Notes under the pieces: generated by a model
The model's input: only the letters and a program-made list of their open reading frames with translations
What the model was told of the DNA's origin: nothing
Databases searched by the model: none
Source: an uncultured Bacteroidales bacterium
Lineage (GTDB): Bacteria; Bacteroidota; Bacteroidia; Bacteroidales; Paludibacteraceae
Reading direction: 5' to 3'
Length of the DNA stretch: 10,382 nt
NCBI GenBank assembly: GCA_903912795.1
Contig: CAIWIS010000108.1
Coordinates: 1 to 10,382 of the forward strand
Part shown: positions 1 through 6,026 of the stretch, in pieces
How positions within the stretch are numbered: position 1 is the first letter of the stretch
Layout: the number at the start of each line of letters is the position of its first letter
Translations under genes and position numbers: made by a program

Positions 1-151
1 CTAAACCAGCCAAAAGATTTATTCCCGATTCTAGAGCATCTGATAAAAACCCTACAGAGCCAGTTGTGGCGTATGCTAACCATATAAGACCAATTGTAAG
101 CACAGATGCTACAATCGAAATCCACATTATTTTTGCAATTGATTTTCTCAT
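1..151 (-). CDS. Cation diffusion facilitator (CDF) family transporter, N-terminal 50 codons only
   Basis: Partial gene: it begins with ATG at 151 and is cut by the left edge of the window. CDF proteins are inner-membrane metal/proton antiporters exporting Zn2+, Fe2+, Mn2+ or similar ions. The visible residues comprise a basic start (MRKSIAKIM), a hydrophobic segment at about 9-28 matching TM1, and then TGSVGFLSDALESGINLLAG (residues 30-49), the conserved TM1-TM2 junction of the family. By alignment from memory with E. coli FieF, the TM2 metal-site pair (DxxxD there, HxxxD in many zinc exporters) falls on E41 and N45, so this may belong to a CDF branch with a different site. Metal specificity cannot be stated. 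It is the last gene of the minus-strand run and is separated from tadA by a repeat-bearing gap. The start is supported by how well the N-terminus fits the family. Confidence 0.82.
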   Translation of the reverse strand, partial: MRKSIAKIMWISIVASVLTIGLIWLAYATTGSVGFLSDALESGINLLAGL

Positions 152-160
152 ATATTATTA

Positions 161-281
161 CTTCGAGTTATTTGGGCCCTGCCTGCCGCAGGCAAGTACG
201 CCGTTATTGGGCACTTCGAGCGTTATTTGGGGCTTCGCCGTTAATAGCTGCTTCACCGTTATTGGGTGCTTCGCACGTTAA
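161..281. repeat. Degenerate tandem array, about seven units of 18-19 bp
   Basis: Units begin near 161, 179, 197, 214, 233, 251 and 269. The common unit is roughly CTTCGcCGTTATTGGGtG. The clearest copies are at 214-232, 233-250, 251-268 and 269-281. The unit at 179-196 is replaced by a sequence containing a perfect palindrome, and the unit at 197-213 has lost its CTTCG head. The array is contiguous, without unique spacers. It starts 10 bp upstream of the CDF ATG, so it may lie in that gene's upstream region. Confidence 0.6.
180..194. repeat. GC-rich palindrome TGCCTGC-C-GCAGGCA
   Basis: Perfect 7-bp arms surround a single central C, in DNA that is otherwise AT-rich. It occupies one unit of the surrounding 18-bp array. 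Similar CCTGCCGCAGG-type palindromes recur in intergenic DNA of many Bacteroidota (recalled, not checked here), so it may be a copy of a dispersed repeat. With a one-base centre it is a poor transcription terminator and no T-run follows it on either strand. Confidence 0.65.
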
Positions 282-310
282 TTTTTGTTTTTCTAATCTT
301 ATTAATTATC

Positions 311-342
311 ACATCACCGCATCATCATATCACCACATCATC
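311..342. repeat. 8-bp tandem repeat (four units) covering the tadA stop codon
   Basis: Four units of eight bases, ACATCACC, GCATCATC, ATATCACC and ACATCATC, form two 16-bp copies that agree at 14 of 16 positions. The tadA stop codon (338-340, read on the minus strand) lies in the last unit. The tract is short and imperfect. Confidence 0.6.
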
Positions 343-808
343 CCCTCTTTTTCTTAAAAAAATCCTTTACCAATTTACTACATTCTTCTTCAAGTACTCC
401 AGATAAAACTTCTGTTTTTGGATGCAATGCTAGAGGGGCAAAGCGGGCAAAACCTCGTTTTTCGTCGGCAGCGCCATATACAATGCGGCTAATTTGTGAC
501 CAACCTAACGCTCCAGCACACATAATACAAGGCTCTACAGTTACATATAGTGTGCAGTCAATTAGGTACTTGCCTCCAAGGAAGTTAGCAGCAGCTGTAA
601 TAGCTTGCATTTCGGCATGAGCTGTAACATCCGTGAGTGTTTCCGTTAAGTTGTGTCCACGTGCAATAATGCGCCCTTGACAAACCACAACTGCTCCAAT
701 GGGCACTTCGTCGCGTTCACCTGCTTTTTGTGCTTCAATTAATGCCTGACGCATAAAATATATGTCAGGATTGGCATCTTTCGAGTCGTTTTCGGAATAA
801 TAAATCAT
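338..808 (-). CDS. tadA: tRNA-specific adenosine deaminase TadA
   Basis: Cytoplasmic zinc enzyme that deaminates adenosine-34 to inosine in the tRNA-Arg(ACG) anticodon, allowing one tRNA to read several arginine codons. The 156-residue length is normal for the family. The catalytic core is visible: HAE at 64-66 (zinc ligand H64, proton-shuttling E66) and PCIMC at 93-97 (zinc ligands C94 and C97). VPIGAVVV (35-42) is the usual core beta strand, and the C-terminus ends in a basic tail (FFKKKRG). The ATG at 808 gives a slightly long N-terminus. M19 (MRQALIEAQKAGE) is an alternative start because conservation begins about there. The gene follows the DNA methyltransferase after 59 bp on the same strand with no obvious own promoter, so co-transcription is likely. 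Other deaminases of the superfamily (guanine or cytosine) are less likely given the length and the PCIMCAGAL context. Confidence 0.93.
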   Translation of the reverse strand: MIYYSENDSKDANPDIYFMRQALIEAQKAGERDEVPIGAVVVCQGRIIARGHNLTETLTDVTAHAEMQAITAAANFLGGKYLIDCTLYVTVEPCIMCAGALGWSQISRIVYGAADEKRGFARFAPLALHPKTEVLSGVLEEECSKLVKDFFKKKRG

Positions 809-867
809 TTGTAATTTTATTTACCAATTCAGGTCCTTGTTCTTTAATCTTTGTTCTATTATCTATT

Positions 868-1950
868 CTAATATTTTTCCATTAAAAATAGATATTCATG
901 GTATTTGCCATCGCTATTTATCCATTCGTTCGTCCAACGCATATTACTCATTACGTTTTTCTGATAATTAATCTCAATAGCTTTCAGTAATTTACCTGAT
1001 TTTGAAATAATATCGTTCAGTTCTCCTTTTGTAGCTCGTCCACCCGAACTGTACGAAAGTAATATATAATGTGACTTAGTTTTTTCGATTAAACTACCTA
1101 AAGCATTCATGGCTATAAAATGGCCTTCAGTATCTTTTCTGAATTCCTCAAAAACAGAACTTTGAACGGAGTCACGTGAGTCTTCTCTACGATTAGCTTT
1201 GCCAAATATTGTAGGTTTATCGTTTTGAATTACAGTTGTCCAAATATGATAGTATGAATTATAGCGTACTCGGCTTGGTGGCATCTTTTCATTGTTCGAC
1301 CCATAAGGTGGATCAAAATACACAAAATCAAATTCATTCGTAGCTATTGTGTCAAAAATATCACCTTTAATAACTCTGTTTTTAGTTTTATGTGCGAAAC
1401 GTTTTGGCAATTCAAGATGTAAATCCTTATATGAGCGTGGAGACCAATCTGATAAGTAGGCCACAAAATGTCCTAATGTGCTATCTACTTTATCCATTGC
1501 CAACATTAAACTAGTCAGTAAAACGCATTTATCTTCCCATGTTAAATTCAATCGGTCTATTTCGTCGCGTATAGCATCTAATTTACGTGTGTTTTTTGCC
1601 TGAAATGGGCGTTTTAGTTGTGCTTCCTCGCCACCATAATGTTCTGTAAACCATCCATTGTAACCACTAAGGCCATTTAAATGATCAATTATCTCTTTGT
1701 AAAAAGTATCCGACTTTTCCGATTTCAAATAACATGTTGCAAATACCTCAGACCACACCGAAATATCGTTTGCAGTAGTATCATAACCCATTTGAGCAAA
1801 GGCCTGTGCCACACGAGTCGACCCACTAAATCCATCCAAAACAGTTTTTACGTCGCCCAACTCTGTAATTAGCTCCCCAATGTGAGGAATAATTTTCAGT
1901 TTAGAACCAGCATATTTGATGCCTTGAGTTTGGATTTTTGTAAATTCCAT
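868..1950 (-). CDS. D12-class (Dam-like) N6-adenine DNA methyltransferase, apparently solitary
   Basis: Predicted SAM-dependent enzyme that methylates adenine N6 in a specific DNA sequence. Visible motifs, in the alpha-class order: KYAGSKLKIIPHI (12-24, motif X region), LDGFSGSTRVAQAF (38-51, motif I, SAM binding), and DPPY (213-216, motif IV, catalytic). The 140-residue stretch between motifs I and IV presumably contains the target-recognition part, and its residues do not tell me the recognised sequence. Its 360 residues exceed the roughly 270-280 of Dam itself and fit restriction-type D12 enzymes. No restriction endonuclease or second methyltransferase lies next to it: cysS is upstream (56 bp) and tadA downstream (59 bp). 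It is therefore an orphan within this window, either a regulatory or epigenetic methyltransferase, a leftover of a restriction-modification system, or an anti-restriction gene. The ATG at 1950 places motif X close to the N-terminus, as expected. No frameshift or lost catalytic residue is seen. Confidence 0.87.
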   Translation of the reverse strand: MEFTKIQTQGIKYAGSKLKIIPHIGELITELGDVKTVLDGFSGSTRVAQAFAQMGYDTTANDISVWSEVFATCYLKSEKSDTFYKEIIDHLNGLSGYNGWFTEHYGGEEAQLKRPFQAKNTRKLDAIRDEIDRLNLTWEDKCVLLTSLMLAMDKVDSTLGHFVAYLSDWSPRSYKDLHLELPKRFAHKTKNRVIKGDIFDTIATNEFDFVYFDPPYGSNNEKMPPSRVRYNSYYHIWTTVIQNDKPTIFGKANRREDSRDSVQSSVFEEFRKDTEGHFIAMNALGSLIEKTKSHYILLSYSSGGRATKGELNDIISKSGKLLKAIEINYQKNVMSNMRWTNEWINSDGKYHEYLFLMEKY

Positions 1951-2006
1951 TCAATCAACTATTGTTTTTTCTTAATCGCTTTTCAGGTCGTAGGAGCTAG
2001 TTAAAC

Positions 2007-3473
2007 TTATATTTTCCACTCAAACCCGTCCTTGGTATCTTTTATCTCAAAACCAAGTGCTGTCAGTTCATTGCGTATTTTATCGCTGGTTGCCCAATCT
2101 TTGTTCTGTTTAGCTTCCAAACGCATATTGAGTAATAAATCAATGGCTTTTTTGTAAGCTTCGTTTCCACCGGATGCTTCCGATTCGGATTTTAAGCCTA
2201 AAACATCTTCGATAAATACTTTGAAAACAGATTTTAATTCTTCTAAATCACTTGCACTTATTGTTTCTTTTCCATCGTGTATCAAGTTTATAGCACGTAG
2301 TGCATCGAATAAATGAGAAATCACAATGGGTGAATTAAAATCATCGTTCATAGCCTCTTCGCATTTGGAGCGAAGTCCAGCTGTTTCAACGGTTGATGTT
2401 GAGCTAGCAGTTAGTTTTTGCAAGCGAGTATAGCCTTCGATTAAACGATTATAACCTTTCTCGGATGCTTGTAGTGCTTCGTTCGAAAAATCGAGTGTGC
2501 TCCGATAATGCGACTGTGCCATAAAAAACCGAACTGTCATGGGCGAATATCCTTTGTCCAACAATGGGTGCGACCCTGTAAATAGCTCCTTTGGCAAAAA
2601 ACCATTTCCTGCACTTTTCGACATGCGTACTCCGTTTACAGTGAGCATGTTGGTATGCATCCAATAGTTAGCGGGAGCCACATGATGACATGCTTGCGAT
2701 TGAGCAATTTCGTTGGTATGATGTGTGGCTTGTAAATCCATGCCACCACCGTGTATATCAAACGTATTACCTAAGTATTTTGAACTCATTGCCGAACATT
2801 CCAAGTGCCAACCCGGAAAACCCCAACCCCAAGGTGAAGGCCATTGCATCAATGTTTCGGGCTTTGCTTTTATCCAAAGTGCAAAATCCAATCTGCCCTT
2901 TTTCTCATCTTGTCCACCCAATTCACGTGTACCCTCAAGTAGATCTTCCAATTTGCGGTTGGTCAAAATTCCATACTGAAACGCTTGACTGTATTTTTCT
3001 ACATCAAAATAAACTGTTCCCGATTTTTCGTAAGCATAACCACTTTCAAGAATTTTTTTGACTATTTCAATTTGTTCCGAAATATGACCTGTGGCAGTGG
3101 GTTCAATGCTTGGAGCTAAAGTATTGAAGATGTTCAATATCTCGTGGAAACCAATCGTGTATTTTTGAACAATTTCCATTGGTTCTACTTGTTCTAGCTT
3201 TGCCTTTTTTGCAAATTTATCATCGCCCTCGTCGCGGTCGCCTTCCAAATGCCCAGCATCTGTAATGTTTCTAACGTAACGTACTTTATAACCCAAGTAA
3301 ATGAGGTAACGATAAATTAAATCGAACGAAATAAACGTTCGGCAGTTTCCTAAATGTACATCGCTGTAAACGGTTGGTCCGCAAACATACATACCAACTT
3401 TGTTTTGGTGGATAGGTGTAAATTTTTCTTTCTTGCGACTTAATGTGTTGTAAATGTATAAGTTGTGTTCCAT
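2007..3473 (-). CDS. cysS: Cysteinyl-tRNA synthetase
   Basis: Class I aminoacyl-tRNA synthetase charging tRNA-Cys in the cytoplasm. At 488 residues it has the normal bacterial length. Visible signatures: CGPTVY (31-36) with zinc ligand C31; HLGN (40-43), the usual CysRS form of the HIGH motif; GWHLECSAMS (221-230) with zinc ligand C226; HGGGMDLQATHHTNE (241-255) with zinc ligands H251 and E255; and RMSKSAGN (283-290), the KMSKS loop. The C-terminal anticodon-binding part ends in the family-typical DKIRNELTALGFEIKDTKDG (464-483). The ATG at 3473 lies 4 bp after the ruvB stop, which indicates transcription with ruvB. All active-site residues are present and nothing suggests truncation. Confidence 0.97.
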   Translation of the reverse strand: MEHNLYIYNTLSRKKEKFTPIHQNKVGMYVCGPTVYSDVHLGNCRTFISFDLIYRYLIYLGYKVRYVRNITDAGHLEGDRDEGDDKFAKKAKLEQVEPMEIVQKYTIGFHEILNIFNTLAPSIEPTATGHISEQIEIVKKILESGYAYEKSGTVYFDVEKYSQAFQYGILTNRKLEDLLEGTRELGGQDEKKGRLDFALWIKAKPETLMQWPSPWGWGFPGWHLECSAMSSKYLGNTFDIHGGGMDLQATHHTNEIAQSQACHHVAPANYWMHTNMLTVNGVRMSKSAGNGFLPKELFTGSHPLLDKGYSPMTVRFFMAQSHYRSTLDFSNEALQASEKGYNRLIEGYTRLQKLTASSTSTVETAGLRSKCEEAMNDDFNSPIVISHLFDALRAINLIHDGKETISASDLEELKSVFKVFIEDVLGLKSESEASGGNEAYKKAIDLLLNMRLEAKQNKDWATSDKIRNELTALGFEIKDTKDGFEWKI

Positions 3474-3477
3474 AAAT

Positions 3478-4494
3478 TTAAAATAATGTTCCTGTTTCTC
3501 CTAATTTTACTTTTCCAAGATGTTTATAGGCTAATTCTGTTACTTCGCGACCACGTGGTGTACGCTTCATAAATCCTTCTTTTATAAGGAATGGCTCATA
3601 AACTTCTTCGATAGTTCCAGCATCTTCGCCTAGAGCTGTGGCTATAGTGGTTAAGCCAACCGGTCCGCCTCGAAATTTATCAATTATGGTATTCAAAATT
3701 TTATTGTCAATTTCGTCCAATCCATATTTGTCTATATTCAAGGCTTCTAAGGCATAACAAGCAATTTCCATGTCGATGCTGCCATTTCCTTTTACTTGTG
3801 CAAAATCTCTTACGCGCCTTAATAATGCATTCGCAACACGCGGCGTTCCTCTACTGCGACCACCAATTTCGACGGCAGCTTGATGTTCAATTTTAACGTT
3901 GAGTAATTGTGCAGAACGTTTAATAATTCCCGTAATTACCTCAATATCATAATATTCGAAATGGCAATTAATGCCAAAACGCGCACGTAGTGGAGCTGTA
4001 AGCAAACCACTGCGGGTAGTAGCACCAATAAGCGTAAACGGATTTAAATCGAGCTGAATAGAACGTGCACTTGGCCCTTTATCTATCATTATATCAATGC
4101 GATAATCCTCCATGGCTGAATATAAATATTCTTCCACTATAGGACTTAACCGATGAATTTCATCTATAAAAAGCACATCGTTGGGCTCAAGACTTGTTAG
4201 CAAACCAGCCAAGTCGCCCGGTTTGTCCAATACGGGACCCGATGTAATTTTAAAACCTACATTCAATTCGTTGGCAATAATATTCGATAGCGTTGTTTTT
4301 CCAAGTCCCGGAGGCCCATGTAACAACACGTGATCGAGCGATTCGGTACGCATACGCGCTGCCATGACAAAGATTTTCAGATTTTCGACAATTTTATTTT
4401 GTCCCTGAAAATCCGAAAATGTTAGCGGTCGCAAAGCGTTCTCGAACTCTTTTTCACCTTTTTGATTGTTTCGTATGTCGAAATTCTCTTCCAT
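3478..4494 (-). CDS. ruvB: Holliday junction branch-migration ATPase RuvB
   Basis: Hexameric AAA+ motor that, with RuvA, drives branch migration of Holliday junctions during recombinational repair. The 338 residues match the usual length. The N-terminus has the RuvB pattern LRPLTFSDFQGQ (21-32). Walker A is GPPGLGKTT (60-68), Walker B is FIDEIH (109-114), and sensor 1 is GATTRSG (157-163). LRARFG (169-174) marks the RuvB-specific region that includes a conserved arginine, and the C-terminal winged helix carries RTPRGR (311-316). RuvA and RuvC are not in this window, so the ruv genes are dispersed here. The ATG at 4494 begins 4 bp after the stop of the ABC ATPase gene, and the cysS ATG follows the ruvB stop by 4 bp, so the three are almost certainly one transcript. 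Confidence 0.97.
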   Translation of the reverse strand: MEENFDIRNNQKGEKEFENALRPLTFSDFQGQNKIVENLKIFVMAARMRTESLDHVLLHGPPGLGKTTLSNIIANELNVGFKITSGPVLDKPGDLAGLLTSLEPNDVLFIDEIHRLSPIVEEYLYSAMEDYRIDIMIDKGPSARSIQLDLNPFTLIGATTRSGLLTAPLRARFGINCHFEYYDIEVITGIIKRSAQLLNVKIEHQAAVEIGGRSRGTPRVANALLRRVRDFAQVKGNGSIDMEIACYALEALNIDKYGLDEIDNKILNTIIDKFRGGPVGLTTIATALGEDAGTIEEVYEPFLIKEGFMKRTPRGREVTELAYKHLGKVKLGETGTLF

Positions 4495-4498
4495 AATC

Positions 4499-5395
4499 TT
4501 ATTTTGTCAAACTTCTGAATACGTCTTCCATGCTTCGTTCAACAGGTTTAATCATCAGTATTTTGTTTTTGGTTTTTACTGCAAAATCAAAAAGTTCAGC
4601 TCTAACATCGGTTGAAGCAAGAACAACAAACATATTATTTCCCTTCGGATTTACTGAATTAATATTTTCAATTCCGGAAATCTCTGCTTCATTCAAAAAC
4701 TCCACTTCAAATTGCAAATTATCCTCATCGAACAATCTAATTTTTGAAATATCGGAATAATCTGCCACAATTTCACCTTTATTGATAATCAGCACTCGAT
4801 TACATATAGCTTTGATTTCCTGCATAATGTGTGTGCTGAAAATCACTGTTCTGTCTTTTCCTAACTCGCGAATCAAGCTCCGAATCTCTTCCAATTGATT
4901 AGGGTCCAATCCTGTTGTTGGTTCATCCAAAATGAGTACTTTCGGATTTGGAATCAATGCTTGAGCCAATCCCACACGCTGGCGATATCCTTTCGAAAGT
5001 TGTCCGATTTTCTTCTGAAACTCAGGGCGTAAACCTACTTTGTCAATCAACTCATCCACTAACTTTTCTTTTCCTTTGTCAATTCCATGTGTTTCAGCAA
5101 CAAAAAGCAAATATTCTTTCACATACATATCAAGGTAAAGCGGATTTTGTTCCGGCAAATAACCTATCAATGCATTTGTTTGCAAGGAGTTATCTTTTAC
5201 TTCCATACCACAAACCTGCACAGAGCCTGTACTATACGACAATGCTCCGGTAATAATTTTCATAGTGGTCGTTTTTCCGGCACCATTTGGACCAAGAAAA
5301 CCCACCACTTCACCTTCGCCAATTTCGAATCCGATATTGTTCAGTACCGTTTGTTCGCCGTAGTTTTTCGAAAGATTGGATATCCTGATTGACAC
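4499..5395 (-). CDS. gldA: GldA-like ABC transporter ATP-binding protein (GTG start preferred)
   Basis: ATPase subunit of an ABC transporter of the GldA type; in gliding Bacteroidota GldA works with the membrane proteins GldF and GldG. From the GTG at 5395 the protein has 298 residues. Visible motifs (numbered from this GTG): Walker A GPNGAGKT (35-42), Q-loop Q83 in YLPEQNPLY, signature LSKGYRQR (133-140), Walker B LILDEPT (154-160), and H-loop H189 in STHIMQE. The D-loop TTGLDPNQLEEIR is typical of GldA-like proteins. The frame has no ATG before the conserved region. The longer choice, TTG at 5425, would lie inside a TAnnTTTG promoter box (5423-5430) and would probably not be transcribed. 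The GTG puts VSIRISNLSKNYGEQ at the N-terminus, matching GldA homologues. gldF and gldG are not visible, so a gliding role is not established; export by another permease is possible. It heads the ruvB-cysS run. Confidence 0.85.
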   Translation of the reverse strand: MSIRISNLSKNYGEQTVLNNIGFEIGEGEVVGFLGPNGAGKTTTMKIITGALSYSTGSVQVCGMEVKDNSLQTNALIGYLPEQNPLYLDMYVKEYLLFVAETHGIDKGKEKLVDELIDKVGLRPEFQKKIGQLSKGYRQRVGLAQALIPNPKVLILDEPTTGLDPNQLEEIRSLIRELGKDRTVIFSTHIMQEIKAICNRVLIINKGEIVADYSDISKIRLFDEDNLQFEVEFLNEAEISGIENINSVNPKGNNMFVVLASTDVRAELFDFAVKTKNKILMIKPVERSMEDVFRSLTK

Positions 5396-5422
5396 TATTT
5401 TTCTGTTTCTGTTTGTAGATTG

Positions 5423-5430
5423 CAAAAGTA
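5423..5430 (-). promoter_or_regulatory. Bacteroidota-type -7 box (TACTTTTG) for gldA-ruvB-cysS
   Basis: On the minus strand the sequence reads TACTTTTG, an exact match to TAnnTTTG. No strong TTTG -33 box was found 19-21 nt upstream; only a T-rich stretch is there. Transcription would begin near 5415, leaving a leader of about 20 nt before the GTG at 5395. Confidence 0.55.
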
Positions 5431-5480
5431 CTAAAACTCAATGGTTGAATAAAATTATTTAGAAATCTTTCTTTAATAAC

Positions 5481-5509
5481 TTGGTATTTAAACTGTTTTT
5501 ATATCTTTG
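5481..5509 (+). promoter_or_regulatory. Bacteroidota-type promoter for the lipoprotein / MG2-plug unit
   Basis: TTG at 5481-5483 (-33 element, one base short of TTTG) and TATCTTTG at 5502-5509 (-7 element, full TAnnTTTG match) are separated by 18 nt. A start near 5516 would leave a leader of about 22 nt before the ATG at 5538. It faces away from the gldA promoter box. Confidence 0.65.
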
Positions 5510-5537
5510 TGATTCAAAAGTAATCCTTATTTAAAAT

Positions 5538-6017
5538 ATGAATATGAGACTGTTTATTGCAATATTCGCTGTTTTTATCTTTTTATCGTGCGATAATACA
5601 CCTACAACATCCGATACAATTTATTGTAAAATTCGTCCGAAATCAAATCAAATTGCTTTTGATTCTATTCTTTTTAGTTCTACAAATATTGTTTCGTTTA
5701 GTGAGTCTACTGGCGAATTACAATTAAAACAAAGTTTAAGCGAAAGGCAGTTAGCACAGTTTGGAAAATTTCAGTTTTACATAGGTGCCGATTCTCTTTT
5801 TACAGCTCGATATGCTACTGATTATATGTCATCAATAGTCGACGATCTTGTTTTGTATTACAGTATCTATGACCGAAAATTGTTTTTGCACGATGGTTAC
5901 CCCATGTCGATTAATGTTGGGATTGGTGATTTGAGAATTGAAAATAGAGCAAAACGTGCTGCTAAATGGAAACGCTTTATTGATGTATTGAAAGCACAAC
6001 ATAAAATAATAAAATAA
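5538..6017 (+). CDS. Small predicted lipoprotein, function unknown
   Basis: I do not recognise this family. The 159-residue product begins with a short lipoprotein signal peptide: MNMR, a hydrophobic stretch at 5-16, and a lipobox FLSC with the lipidated cysteine at C18, followed by DNTPTTSDT. Removal of the signal leaves a mature protein of about 141 residues. The residues after C18 do not show the acidic surface-export signal (K or QA followed by D/E) described for Bacteroidota surface lipoproteins, so a periplasmic-facing position is a fair guess. The remainder alternates polar and hydrophobic residues, suggesting a beta-rich domain, and ends in a basic helix-like stretch (RAKRAAKWKRFIDVLKAQHK). 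The stop lies 9 bp before the next ATG, so the two genes probably form one operon and may act together at the envelope. M3 (ATG at 5544) is an alternative start. Confidence 0.8.
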   Translation: MNMRLFIAIFAVFIFLSCDNTPTTSDTIYCKIRPKSNQIAFDSILFSSTNIVSFSESTGELQLKQSLSERQLAQFGKFQFYIGADSLFTARYATDYMSSIVDDLVLYYSIYDRKLFLHDGYPMSINVGIGDLRIENRAKRAAKWKRFIDVLKAQHKIIK

Positions 6018-6026
6018 ATAATTTAA

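Larger units (their letters stand above)
152..337. other. Intergenic gap between tadA and the CDF gene, filled by short repeats
   Basis: No convincing gene lies here. The open frames crossing it on the plus strand read low-complexity peptides and run antisense into the start of the CDF gene. The left part (161-281) is an 18-bp periodic array, the right part (311-342) an 8-bp periodic tract, and 282-310 is AT-rich. No good TAnnTTTG promoter for the CDF gene and no clear terminator for tadA was seen. Confidence 0.6.

Noticed and set aside
161..281. CRISPR array
   Set aside because: Units are only about 18 bp, imperfect and contiguous, with no unique spacers and no cas genes nearby.
66..357. 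Plus-strand open frames of 71 and 83 codons at the left end
   Set aside because: They run antisense to the CDF start and through the repeat array, give low-complexity peptides, and have no promoter or family resemblance.
2690..3061. Plus-strand open frames opposite cysS (123 and 84 codons)
   Set aside because: cysS is intact with all active-site motifs, so these are antisense shadows.
3346..3357. Damaged HIGH motif in CysRS (HLGN)
   Set aside because: HxGN is the ordinary form of the motif in many cysteinyl-tRNA synthetases, and all zinc ligands and KMSKS are present.
4948..5392. Plus-strand open frames of 101 codons opposite the ABC ATPase gene
   Set aside because: They lie antisense to a complete ABC ATPase frame with every motif present.
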